A program made the translations under genes and the position numbers. DNA of 64,000 nucleotides, from NCBI GenBank assembly GCA_036494575.1, contig DASXOE010000120.1, positions 21,998 through 85,997 of the forward strand, written 5' to 3'. Shown here one piece after another: positions 1 through 7,635 of the stretch (positions within the stretch are counted from its first letter, which is position 1; every line of letters starts with the position of its first letter). The notes under the pieces were generated by a model that saw nothing but the letters and a program-made list of their open reading frames with translations, was not told the DNA's origin and did not search any database. The stretch comes from DASZFV01 sp036494575 (GTDB lineage Bacteria; Myxococcota_A; Polyangia; Fen-1088).

Positions 1-82
1 AGGGGGCGCTGGCGAGCGGGAGGACGGCGAGGAAGGAGAGCGCGAGCTGAAGGCGACGTGCTATCCGGCCCGCGAGCGCCAT
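1..82 (-). CDS. N-terminus of a secreted protein, cut by the window edge
   Basis: An ATG on the minus strand opens a frame that runs off the left edge after 27 codons. It begins MALAGRIARRLQLALSFLAV and continues with a Leu/Ala-rich stretch ending near LASA, a typical Sec signal peptide with an Arg-rich n-region. It starts 34 bases after the stop of the upstream pseudokinase gene on the same strand, so the two may be co-transcribed. Nothing of the mature protein is visible, so no function can be given. Confidence 0.55.
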   Translation of the reverse strand, partial: MALAGRIARRLQLALSFLAVLPLASAP

Positions 83-116
83 GGGGGGCTCAGTATGGAG
101 GAGTCGGGGCGCCGAG

Positions 117-1766
117 TCACCGCCCGCCCGACGGATCGGCGAGGAGGGCCTCCTCGGCGGCGGCTTCGTCGGACAGCGCCTTCGACGCACGACCCGATGC
201 CGTCGTCCGCCCGTGCTCGCGGCGACGATGCCTACGAGAGTCTGCCTCGGACGCACGAGCAGCCTGAGAGGCATGCGCGTCTTGTGACGAACGCTGAGCC
301 GATGCGCCGGGCGGCGCCTTCGTGGGCCGCGCGGACGGCTCGATGGGTACGACTTCGGGGTGGATAGCTGGCGCGGCTTCGAGGCCAGTGGTAGCCGGGT
401 TGACGCCCGCGGGCGCGTGCGCGCCGGCGGGCGCCGGCACCGTCCCCGCCGCGCCTGCCGGCGCCGGCGGACCTCCAAAAGCAAGCGCACGCAACGAGCC
501 CACGAGCTCCTTGGCCCGCCCCACGAGCGGCTCGACGTCCTGCCAGGCGTGGGTCTGGACCGTCAAGTAGCCGCCGGCGGCGGCGACGACCACGAGGAAG
601 GCGAGGCCGAGGCCGCCACCCGAGCGCCCGCGCCGGCGCGCGCCGCGCGGCTTATAGAGCGGACCGGGCTCGGGATCGTCAGTGAAGCTGAAGGTCGGCG
701 TCGGTCGGATGGGATAGTGCGGCGCGGACAGGCCACGCGACGTGGGTCGCGGCGCCATGGACGGCGCCGGGAACGGGCTTCCGCCGTGGAGCGATTGTGG
801 GGCGCGGCTCGCGGGCGGGCGATTGCTCGGTGGGTTCATGGAAACCTCTCCTTGGAGGGTAAGCTCGAGCCGCTTCGGGGGCGGCGTTCGGAGATCGACA
901 TCGATCGAGGCGACGACCGGGGGAAGGTCGATGGGCGTGGGCGTGCGCCCCGGACGCGAGACCGTCAGCGGCAGGGGCGCGAGGCGCGTCCGTTCCTCGA
1001 GCTCGCCGTCGGAGGCCGTGGCCTCGCGCAAATGCTTCGAGAACGAGTAGACGTCGGCCCAGCGGCTTGCCGGATCGCGTGAGAGTGCGCGTTGGACGAC
1101 CTCATCGACGATGACGTTGATCGTCGGATCAAATTCCCTGATCGAGCGCGCCGCGCCGCGCGTGCCGGCGACCTCCGGCGGGACGCCCGTGAGCAGCTCG
1201 TAGGCGATCGCCGCGAGCGCGTACTGATCGCCGAGAGGGCTCGCGTCGCTCGGGCCGAAACCGAAGCCGAGGATCTTCGTCTGCCCGGCGCCGGGGTTCG
1301 CGCGCTCACCGGCGGTCCCGGGCGCGAGCATGAGGACGCGGTCGGGCGCGAGGTGTCCGTGCGCGAGGCCCTGGCGGTGCGCAGCCTGCAGACCGAGCGC
1401 GATGCTGTCGACGATGCGCGCGACGGCGTCTGGTGCGAGGGCGCCGCCGGAAGCGAGCATCGCAGCCAGCGAGCGCCCCTCGATCCACTCCATCACGATG
1501 CAAGAGTGTCCGAGTGCGACGCCATAGTCGACGACTTTGACGATGCCGGCGTGGTGCAGCGAAGTGGCTTGTTGCGCGCCGCGCTGGAAGGCGCGTGCCT
1601 CGATGTCGTCGAAGAGCTTCATGGCGAAACGCCCGGCCAGCCGATCGTGCCGCGCTTCGTGAACCCGGGCTCCGCGGACCTGGCCGGCGACGCCGTCGTC
1701 GAGAGCGCGCACGAGCCGGAACCGCCCTGCCGTGATGGTCCCCGAAAATTCTCCGCCCCCGGTCAT
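117..1766 (-). CDS. Membrane-anchored Ser/Thr protein pseudokinase
   Basis: 549 residues. Residues about 14-250 have the protein-kinase fold pattern, with the beta3 lysine at K50 (FAMKLFD) and a hinge-like VMEWIEGRSL. The catalytic motifs are gone: the HRD loop reads HGHLAPDRV (136-144), so the catalytic Asp is His138, the loop Lys is Ala140 and the loop Asn is Arg143. DFG reads GFG (167-169). A Pro/Ser-rich linker leads to one membrane helix at about 385-403 and an Ala/Pro-rich outer tail. I chose the ATG at 1766 because the kinase fold starts there; the frame upstream is low-quality shadow. The protein is probably a signalling scaffold or nucleotide sensor rather than a phosphotransferase (inference). 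Confidence 0.8.
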   Translation of the reverse strand: MTGGGEFSGTITAGRFRLVRALDDGVAGQVRGARVHEARHDRLAGRFAMKLFDDIEARAFQRGAQQATSLHHAGIVKVVDYGVALGHSCIVMEWIEGRSLAAMLASGGALAPDAVARIVDSIALGLQAAHRQGLAHGHLAPDRVLMLAPGTAGERANPGAGQTKILGFGFGPSDASPLGDQYALAAIAYELLTGVPPEVAGTRGAARSIREFDPTINVIVDEVVQRALSRDPASRWADVYSFSKHLREATASDGELEERTRLAPLPLTVSRPGRTPTPIDLPPVVASIDVDLRTPPPKRLELTLQGEVSMNPPSNRPPASRAPQSLHGGSPFPAPSMAPRPTSRGLSAPHYPIRPTPTFSFTDDPEPGPLYKPRGARRRGRSGGGLGLAFLVVVAAAGGYLTVQTHAWQDVEPLVGRAKELVGSLRALAFGGPPAPAGAAGTVPAPAGAHAPAGVNPATTGLEAAPAIHPEVVPIEPSARPTKAPPGASAQRSSQDAHASQAARASEADSRRHRRREHGRTTASGRASKALSDEAAAEEALLADPSGGR

Positions 1767-1931
1767 GGCCGTGCATCCTAGAAAGGGCGTGGACGACAAG
1801 CCAGAGGCAGATGGGACCGTGGTGCGACGCTCCATCGGCCGAGGCTTCGACGCGGAGCGGCTCTCCTCGGGCGGCCGCGTCGAGCAACCGGATGTGCGGA
1901 AATGGTCCGCACCGAAAACCGTGGTCCGTAG

Positions 1932-2759
1932 ATGAGCCGGCACCGCAAGCCGCACCTGCGCTGCGTGGTGTGTCGGATGCATCGCAGCCTGTGCATTTGC
2001 GCGCTGTTGCCGCGGCTCGAGACGCGCACGCGCGTCGTCCTGCTGTTGCACCAGCTCGAGGTTCAAAAAACCACGAACACAGGCGTCGTCGCGGCGCGCT
2101 GCCTCCCGAACAGCGCGATCGTCTACCGCGGCCGCTCGCCCGACGAAGCATTGGAGGCAGCAGACGCAGCATCCGACGCCGCAATCACTGCGCGCTCGCC
2201 CGCGGGTGCCAGCGCCGCCGAGCAGGTCGAGCGCTTGGCGGCAGCCATTCCGTCGGGGACGCGCGCCGCGTTCCTTTTCCCGCACGTTTCGGCGACGCCG
2301 CTCGAAGAGTGGCGCGTCCACGGCGCGCCCGTGACGCTGATCGTGCCCGACGGAACCTGGAGCCAGGCGTCGCGCGCCTTCTCGCGCTTGGGCCGGGCGC
2401 TGGCGCTGCCGTGCGTGACGCTCGCCGACCGCGGGGGAAGCGCCGTCGCCGTCGGCGACGCGCGCGCGGGCGGTCGCCTGCGCGCCAGCACTGGCTCGGG
2501 GCGCCTCGCGACGCTCGAGGCGCTCGCGCATGCGCTCGGGCTCCTCGAAGGACCCGAGGTCGAGGCGGCGCTGATGCGCGCCTTTCGCATCATGACCGAT
2601 CGAACACTGTGGACGAACGGACGTTTGGCGCGCGAGGCCGTCACCGGAGGCGTGCCCGCGGACGTGCAGTCGCACGCGCCGCTCGGGGTCGAATCTGCGC
2701 CGGGGGCCGGCGCGTCGCGGGCGGCGCCACGCGGTCGACGAACGCGCGCAGCTCGTTGA
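1932..2759 (+). CDS. DTW-domain tRNA-uridine aminocarboxypropyltransferase
   Basis: 275 residues. DTW-domain proteins (TapT/TuaA family) transfer the 3-amino-3-carboxypropyl group of S-adenosylmethionine to a uridine in tRNA, giving acp3U. Visible motifs are an N-terminal zinc-type cluster (C11, C14, C21, C23) and the family signature DGTW at 140-143 followed by SQA. The N-terminal three quarters look like the family. The last ~40 residues are Ala/Arg/Pro-rich and overlap the 3' end of the convergent mug gene by 119 bases, so the extreme C-terminus is probably not conserved. The gene is divergent from the pseudokinase across a 165-base gap. Confidence 0.82.
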   Translation: MSRHRKPHLRCVVCRMHRSLCICALLPRLETRTRVVLLLHQLEVQKTTNTGVVAARCLPNSAIVYRGRSPDEALEAADAASDAAITARSPAGASAAEQVERLAAAIPSGTRAAFLFPHVSATPLEEWRVHGAPVTLIVPDGTWSQASRAFSRLGRALALPCVTLADRGGSAVAVGDARAGGRLRASTGSGRLATLEALAHALGLLEGPEVEAALMRAFRIMTDRTLWTNGRLAREAVTGGVPADVQSHAPLGVESAPGAGASRAAPRGRRTRAAR

Positions 2760-3243
2760 ACCACACGAGCTTGTGCTCGAAGCCTGGGAAGCTCGCGTTG
2801 AGGCCGCTCGGATTCGGGACGACGAAGACGCGCGCCCCCGCGAGCCGCTCGGGCTTTTCTCCCGGGCCACCGCTCTTGGGCAGCCGGAAGTAAGTCTGGT
2901 AGAGGCTCACGCCCACGAACGCGACGACGGCCGGCCGCCACCTGGCGCACTTGCGCGCGAGCGCACGGCGGCCGCGCTCGATCTCTTCGGCCGTGAGCTC
3001 GGCGGCTGTGCGCGTCGTGCGCGGGCAGAGGTTGGTCAGGCCTATCCCGTAATGCGCGAGGCGGCCGGCTTCGGTGAAAGGAAGGGGGTGCGGCACGAGG
3101 CCGGCCGAGAACAGCAGGCGCCAAAAGGGATTTCCGTTTCCGGCGAAGTGGTGGCCGAGCGCCCAGGAGCGCAGGCCGGGGTTGATGCCGACGAGCAGCA
3201 ATCGCGGAGGGGACGGGGCTATGACGTCGCGGAGGGCGGGCAT
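2641..3243 (-). CDS. mug: G/U mismatch-specific DNA glycosylase (Mug family)
   Basis: 200 residues. Mug (family 2 uracil-DNA glycosylase) removes uracil and ethenocytosine from mismatched DNA in base-excision repair. The two family motifs are present: GINPG at 19-23 (catalytic loop) and NPSGLN at 144-149 (minor-groove loop). The chosen ATG (MPALRDVI) lies just before the conserved core; the frame upstream is translated heptamer-repeat DNA rich in Pro/His/Arg and is not expected to be protein. The tail after about 165 is basic and overlaps the convergent DTW gene, so the two genes share 119 bases at their 3' ends. Confidence 0.88.
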   Translation of the reverse strand: MPALRDVIAPSPPRLLLVGINPGLRSWALGHHFAGNGNPFWRLLFSAGLVPHPLPFTEAGRLAHYGIGLTNLCPRTTRTAAELTAEEIERGRRALARKCARWRPAVVAFVGVSLYQTYFRLPKSGGPGEKPERLAGARVFVVPNPSGLNASFPGFEHKLVWFNELRAFVDRVAPPATRRPPAQIRPRAARATARPRARLR

Positions 3244-3245
3244 GG

Positions 3246-3294
3246 GCGGGGTGCGGGGTGCGGGGTGCGGCGTGCGGGGTGCGGCGTGCGGCGT
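3246..3294. repeat. Seven tandem copies of a heptamer
   Basis: Seven back-to-back 7-base units of the form GCGGGGT or GCGGCGT fill the stretch immediately upstream of the mug start codon. Since mug reads leftward, the array occupies its ribosome-binding region and 5' leader. Heptamer arrays of this kind can change copy number by slippage. Confidence 0.85.
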
Positions 3295-3303
3295 GGGAGA
3301 GAC

Positions 3304-3309
3304 GATAAT
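3304..3309 (+). promoter_or_regulatory. Possible -10 element for the TPR gene
   Basis: GATAAT matches TATAAT at five of six positions and sits in a short AT-rich island in otherwise very GC-rich DNA, 54 bases before the GTG start of the TPR gene. No convincing -35 hexamer is visible because the heptamer array lies there. Weak assignment. Confidence 0.25.
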
Positions 3310-3362
3310 ATTTTGGGAAGTTCGCTTGCGCCGAAACGCACAACAGCGAACAATGTACCCCC

Positions 3363-4283
3363 GTGCGCGCGGCGGACGACGACGCCCCGTTCTCTGAATC
3401 GATGCTGGAATGGCTCGAGGAAGGTGATCGCATGGGCGATGCCCCTCCCGGCGCCTTTCGTCCTTCCGGCGCGCATCACTCGCTCGAGTCGCCGCGCCGC
3501 CGCGAGCGATTCTTGATTGGCGGCGGTCTCGTGGCGGCGGTTTTGCTCGTGGTCGTGCTGCGGCTCGCGGGCAAGGCGAAACCCGATCAGGCCGCGGCCG
3601 CCGCGCCCACGATGGCCGCCGTCGTGCCCGTGAGCGCCGCCGCTGCGGCTCCCGCGGTGACACCCGTCGCCGTACCACCGTCAGAGCCGGCCGCAGCGGC
3701 GGTGGCACAGGCTCCGGCGCCGGTTCCAGCGCCTGCGGCCGTCCCCGCCGTCGCCGGACGGGCGCCGGCTCCGGTGGCCCCCGTCGAAGCCCCCGGCCCG
3801 GCCGAGCCCACCCCTGCCGCGGTGGCCGTGGCCGAGCCCCGTCACGCGCTCCTGCCTCCTTCGCCGGCGCCGTCGGTGGCCAAGCTCGGCGTCTCGCCGG
3901 CCATCGCTCCGGAGGCGCCGCAGGCGCCCATGGGCTACGACGACGCCATGGCCGATTGTCGCGCGCAGATGACGGCTGGGCACATTCAGCATGCGGTCAC
4001 GTCGTGCCGCCAGGCCAGCGAGGCGCGTCCGAGGTCGTCAGAGGCGCTCACGCTCCTCGCTGAGGCGGAGTTCACGCGCGGGCACACGGGCATCGCGCTG
4101 CGCCTCGCGACGCAGGCGACGAACGCGAACCAGAACTTCGCCGACGCCTACGTCATCATCGGCGGCGTCTACCAGGAGAAGGGCAAAAACGCCGAGGCGC
4201 GCGCCGCCTACGAACAGTATCTGTCGCTGCAGCCCAGGGGCAAGCACGCCGCCGATCTGCGCGCGATTTTGGGATCTCTCTGA
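3363..4283 (+). CDS. Membrane-anchored TPR-repeat protein
   Basis: 306 residues from a GTG start. Residues 1-49 are a charged cytoplasmic segment, 50-68 form one membrane helix, 70-190 are an Ala/Pro/Val-rich linker typical of periplasm-spanning or disordered tethers, and about 195-306 contain two to three TPR-like helical hairpins ending AYEQYLSLQPRGKHAADL. TPR domains bind peptides and assemble complexes; the partner is unknown. Many myxobacteria carry such single-pass TPR proteins in gliding, secretion or kinase complexes, but nothing nearby identifies the complex. The stop lies 4 bases from the convergent aldolase gene, without a visible terminator. Confidence 0.75.
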   Translation: MRAADDDAPFSESMLEWLEEGDRMGDAPPGAFRPSGAHHSLESPRRRERFLIGGGLVAAVLLVVVLRLAGKAKPDQAAAAAPTMAAVVPVSAAAAAPAVTPVAVPPSEPAAAAVAQAPAPVPAPAAVPAVAGRAPAPVAPVEAPGPAEPTPAAVAVAEPRHALLPPSPAPSVAKLGVSPAIAPEAPQAPMGYDDAMADCRAQMTAGHIQHAVTSCRQASEARPRSSEALTLLAEAEFTRGHTGIALRLATQATNANQNFADAYVIIGGVYQEKGKNAEARAAYEQYLSLQPRGKHAADLRAILGSL

Positions 4284-4287
4284 CGCG

Positions 4288-6354
4288 CTACCGCGGCATC
4301 GCCTCTTTGATGCCCCCGTCGATCGTCAGGACGCCGCCCGTCGTATAGGCGGAGCGCGGCGAGCACAGGAAGAGGGCGGCTTCGGCGACGGCGCGCGGCG
4401 GGATGGGTCCCGCGCGGAGCGCGTTGCGGCGGCGGTACTCGTCGGTCTGGGCTTCGATGGAGATGTTTCTTTGGTGCGCGCGCTCGGCGACGAGCTTCTT
4501 CATGAGGGGCGTGTCGACGAAGTCGGCGTTGAAATAGTTCACGCGTATGCCGTCAGGGCCGAGCTCGACGGCGAGGTTGCGCGCGAAGGCGGCGACTGCG
4601 GCCTTCGAGCTGGCGTAGGCGGCGTTGTCGGCCGTGGGCGCGAAGGCGCCCTTCGAGGCGTTGAGCAGGATGACGCCGCGGCCCTGCGCCTTCATGACGG
4701 CGAGGGCCTCGCGGACGGCCAGGAAAGTGCCTTTGACGTTCACGTCGAAGTGCAGATCCCAGGTCGCCTCGGACACGTCACCCACGGGCGCGGACGCGAC
4801 GAAGCCCGCGTTGCACACGAGGATGTCGAGACCGCCGAAGCTCAACACGGCCTCGGCGACGGCGTCGGCGGTGGCGCGCGCGTCGGTGGCGTCGGCGGCG
4901 ACGGCGCGCAGGCGCTCGGGCGCGCGGCACGATGTGCCGATGGAGTCCGCGGCCGCGCGCGCGGCGGAGCCGTCGAGATCGGCGAGCACGACGTGCGCGC
5001 CCTCCTCCACGAAACGGGCGGCGATGGCCCGTCCGATGCCGCTGGCGCCGCCCGTGACGAGCGCGACGTGGCCGGCGAGCTCGCGCTCGGTTTGCTTGAG
5101 CTTGGCCATCTCGAGCGACCAGTATTCGATCGCGAGGCCCTCCGCCTCGTCGAGGAATTGAAAGCCGCCCACCTCCTCGGCGGCCGTCATGACGCGGATG
5201 CCGTGGCGGTAACAGAGGGCGGCCAGCGCGGCGTTCTTCTTGTCCCGCATCGCGCCCACGATGCCCATGCCCGGCAAGAGGACGACGCGCGGCACGGGCG
5301 GCGGCATCGCGCCCGCGGGCGCGTGGCGCGCGAAGGCCTCGCGCGCGGCGGTGGCGTAGGCGCCGAGCCCGGCGGCGATCGCGCGGCCGGCCTCGGCAAC
5401 GGAAACCGCTGCCAGGTCCGCGTCGACGAGGAGGGGTAGGCGGCCGCAACGCAGGATGTGCTCCGGCGTGACCATGCCGCGCGCGTGCAGGGCGCGCGCC
5501 GCCTCGGAGCCCACGAAGGCCAGCGCCTCGGGTGAGTCGTCGAGGTGCACGATCGCGGGGCGGCCCGACTCGAGGCCACGCCGGAGAACGGGCAGGACGG
5601 CGCGCGCGGCGTCGCGGCGGCGCGCGGGCGTGGCGGCGGCCACGCGTGTGACGCCGAGGGCCCGCGTGCTTGCCGTCGTGGATCCCTTCGCCTTGGCGGC
5701 CAGGAACGCCTCGGCCACGTTGATCAGGTGATGGAGGTTGTCGTAGCAGGCGCGGGGCGTGTCGCCCCACGCCACGAGGCCGTGGCGTGCGAGGACGAGC
5801 CCGCGAGGCGCCGCGAGGCCTTGGGCGCCGTGGCGCGCGAGCGCTCGCGCGAGCGGGAACCCGGGCCGCACGTAGTCGACGTACGCGACGTCAGCGCCGA
5901 AGGCTTCGCGAACGAGCACCTCGGGCCGCGGCGTGTCCGTGAGCGCCTGCGTCGCGAAGTCGTGCGTGTGCACGATGCAGCGGTGGGGGAGCAGGGCGTG
6001 GAGCGGCGTCTCGACGGAGGGCGCTGGCTCGCGGGCGTCCAGCATGCAGGCGCGCATGAACGCCATCATCTCCTCGTCCGACATCTCGTCGCGCGCTTGC
6101 AGGAGCCCGAGGTCGCCGAGGCGCAGCGTCGTGAAGCCGGCGCGCGTGATCGTGGCGAGGTCGGTGCCGCTGCCCTTGACGGAGAGCACCTCCACCTCCC
6201 GCCCCGCGAAGTCGCGCGCGCGCCGCTTGATCGAGCTGTTGCCGCCACCGGGCTGCGTCAACGCCGGGTCGGCGCCCACGGCGTTCGAGAGCGCGACGAG
6301 GCCGTCCAGGTCGTCGCCACCCATGGGCGCGGAGAAGCGGTGGTCCACGGACAC
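4288..6354 (-). CDS. Bifunctional class II aldolase / short-chain dehydrogenase
   Basis: 688 residues, the usual size of the RhaD/RhaEW-type fusion that cleaves rhamnulose 1-phosphate and oxidises the resulting lactaldehyde. The N-terminal ~400 residues are a class II aldolase/adducin domain with GGGNSSIK and conserved His motifs (HTHDF). From about 430 there is a complete SDR domain: TGGASGIG nucleotide loop, CNAG, and the catalytic Ser plus YASSK. No rhamnose kinase, isomerase or transporter is next to it, so the physiological substrate is uncertain; rhamnulose phosphate is the best family-based guess. The ATG is 77 bases from the divergent DUF924 gene. Confidence 0.82.
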   Translation of the reverse strand: MSVDHRFSAPMGGDDLDGLVALSNAVGADPALTQPGGGNSSIKRRARDFAGREVEVLSVKGSGTDLATITRAGFTTLRLGDLGLLQARDEMSDEEMMAFMRACMLDAREPAPSVETPLHALLPHRCIVHTHDFATQALTDTPRPEVLVREAFGADVAYVDYVRPGFPLARALARHGAQGLAAPRGLVLARHGLVAWGDTPRACYDNLHHLINVAEAFLAAKAKGSTTASTRALGVTRVAAATPARRRDAARAVLPVLRRGLESGRPAIVHLDDSPEALAFVGSEAARALHARGMVTPEHILRCGRLPLLVDADLAAVSVAEAGRAIAAGLGAYATAAREAFARHAPAGAMPPPVPRVVLLPGMGIVGAMRDKKNAALAALCYRHGIRVMTAAEEVGGFQFLDEAEGLAIEYWSLEMAKLKQTERELAGHVALVTGGASGIGRAIAARFVEEGAHVVLADLDGSAARAAADSIGTSCRAPERLRAVAADATDARATADAVAEAVLSFGGLDILVCNAGFVASAPVGDVSEATWDLHFDVNVKGTFLAVREALAVMKAQGRGVILLNASKGAFAPTADNAAYASSKAAVAAFARNLAVELGPDGIRVNYFNADFVDTPLMKKLVAERAHQRNISIEAQTDEYRRRNALRAGPIPPRAVAEAALFLCSPRSAYTTGGVLTIDGGIKEAMPR

Positions 6355-6431
6355 ACGTTATCAGGAGGTGTGGCAGGAGTTGATCCTGCAATGTCGATCC
6401 GGACGCGTCCCCAGGTGTATGCTGAGCTGCG

Positions 6432-7049
6432 ATGACAGACGCGGCGGCCGTGCTGAGCTACTGGTTCGGCGACGAACGCGATCCGATCGACAGCATCGGC
6501 GCGCTCGAGCGCCGCGGCACGAAGTGGTTCTACGGCGGCCCCGAGATCGATCGCGAGATCGCGGAGCGCTTCGGGGGCGACCTCGAGCGCGCGCGGCGGG
6601 GCGAGCTCGACGACTGGGCCGAGACGCCGCGCGAGCGCCTCGCGCTCATCGTGCTGCTCGATCAGTTCTCGCGAAACGTCTTCCGTGGCACGCCGCTGTC
6701 GTACGCGCAGGACGCCGTCGCGCAGCGCCTCGCCGTCACGGGCCTCGAGGCGAGCATGGACCAGGATCTCGCGCTGCACGAGCGCCTGTTTTTTTCGCTG
6801 CCCCTCTCGCACGCCGAGGACAACGTGCTCCAGGAGCGCGGCCTCGCCTACGCCGAGCGCGTCACGAACGAGGCGCCGCCGGCCGTGCGCTCCTTCTACG
6901 AGCGCGGCCTCGAGATAGTGCGCAAGCACCACGACGTCGTGGCCCGCTTCGGCCGGTTCCCCACGCGAAACGCCACCCTCGGCCGCGCGTCTACGCCCCA
7001 GGAGATCACGTACCTCGAGGAGCTGAAGATCACCGGCGCGATGCTCTGA
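6432..7049 (+). CDS. DUF924 family protein
   Basis: 205 residues covering the whole DUF924 family (all-helical, TPR-like fold, no known enzyme activity). Recognisable family blocks are the opening LSYWFGD, LALIVLLDQFSRNVFRG in the middle, and the terminal GRFPTRNATLGR. It is usually a stand-alone cytosolic gene. Divergent from the aldolase/dehydrogenase gene; the ATG at 6432 gives the family's normal N-terminus. Function unknown. Confidence 0.85.
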   Translation: MTDAAAVLSYWFGDERDPIDSIGALERRGTKWFYGGPEIDREIAERFGGDLERARRGELDDWAETPRERLALIVLLDQFSRNVFRGTPLSYAQDAVAQRLAVTGLEASMDQDLALHERLFFSLPLSHAEDNVLQERGLAYAERVTNEAPPAVRSFYERGLEIVRKHHDVVARFGRFPTRNATLGRASTPQEITYLEELKITGAML

Positions 7050-7068
7050 GCGTGGGACGAGCGTCGGA

Positions 7069-7554
7069 CTAGTTCGAGCTGAACACCGTCTCGCCGAGGC
7101 GCTCGGCGAGGGACTTGGGCGTCTCGCCAGTCTTGTTCTTCACGTCGTCGCGCGCGCCGTGCTTGCGGAGCAAGCGCACGACTTCGTCGCGGCCGCGCGC
7201 CGAGAAGATGGCGCGGTGGAGCGGCGTGTTGCCCTCGTCGTCGCGGCGATTGGGGTCGGCGCCCTTGGCGAGCAGGAGGCTCGTCATTTGAGGCAGCACC
7301 TCCTCGGCGGCGAAGTGGAGCGGCGTCCAGTCGTGGGGGTCGGTGGCGTTCACGTCCGCCTTCGACTCGAGGAGCAGACCGAGGAGGGCGACGCTGTTCC
7401 CGAGGATCGCCGAGACGAGCGGCGGGCGGCCCTCGCGGTCGCGCGCGTTGGGGCTGGCGCCGCGCTGAAGCAGGTCACGTACGCGCAGAAGGTCGCACAC
7501 GAACGCCGCCTCTGCGAGCTCGTGGTCCAGGAAGCCGGGAGGCTCGGTCGTCAT
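7069..7554 (-). CDS. Ankyrin-repeat protein
   Basis: 161 residues made almost entirely of about four ankyrin repeats, with the characteristic DWTPLHFAAEE and GNTPLHRAI segments and GADPN/GASPN turns. There is no signal peptide or membrane segment, so it is probably a cytosolic protein-binding module. It lies 81 bases downstream of the MEMO-family gene on the same strand and may be co-transcribed with it. Partner unknown. Confidence 0.85.
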   Translation of the reverse strand: MTTEPPGFLDHELAEAAFVCDLLRVRDLLQRGASPNARDREGRPPLVSAILGNSVALLGLLLESKADVNATDPHDWTPLHFAAEEVLPQMTSLLLAKGADPNRRDDEGNTPLHRAIFSARGRDEVVRLLRKHGARDDVKNKTGETPKSLAERLGETVFSSN

Positions 7555-7635
7555 GCGCGCAGCATAGCCCGCGCGGGGCCCTCGAAGGCTTCGGAAAGGT
7601 CGTCGACTTGATTGGGCGACCCGACTCGGTCCGGG

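Noticed and set aside
4288..6354. A rhamnose catabolic operon around the aldolase/dehydrogenase
   Set aside because: No kinase, isomerase, transporter or regulator of rhamnose use is next to it; only the single fusion gene is present.
6369..6396. TGGCAG...CCTGCA as a sigma54 promoter before the DUF924 gene
   Set aside because: The GG and GC elements are not 10 bases apart as required.
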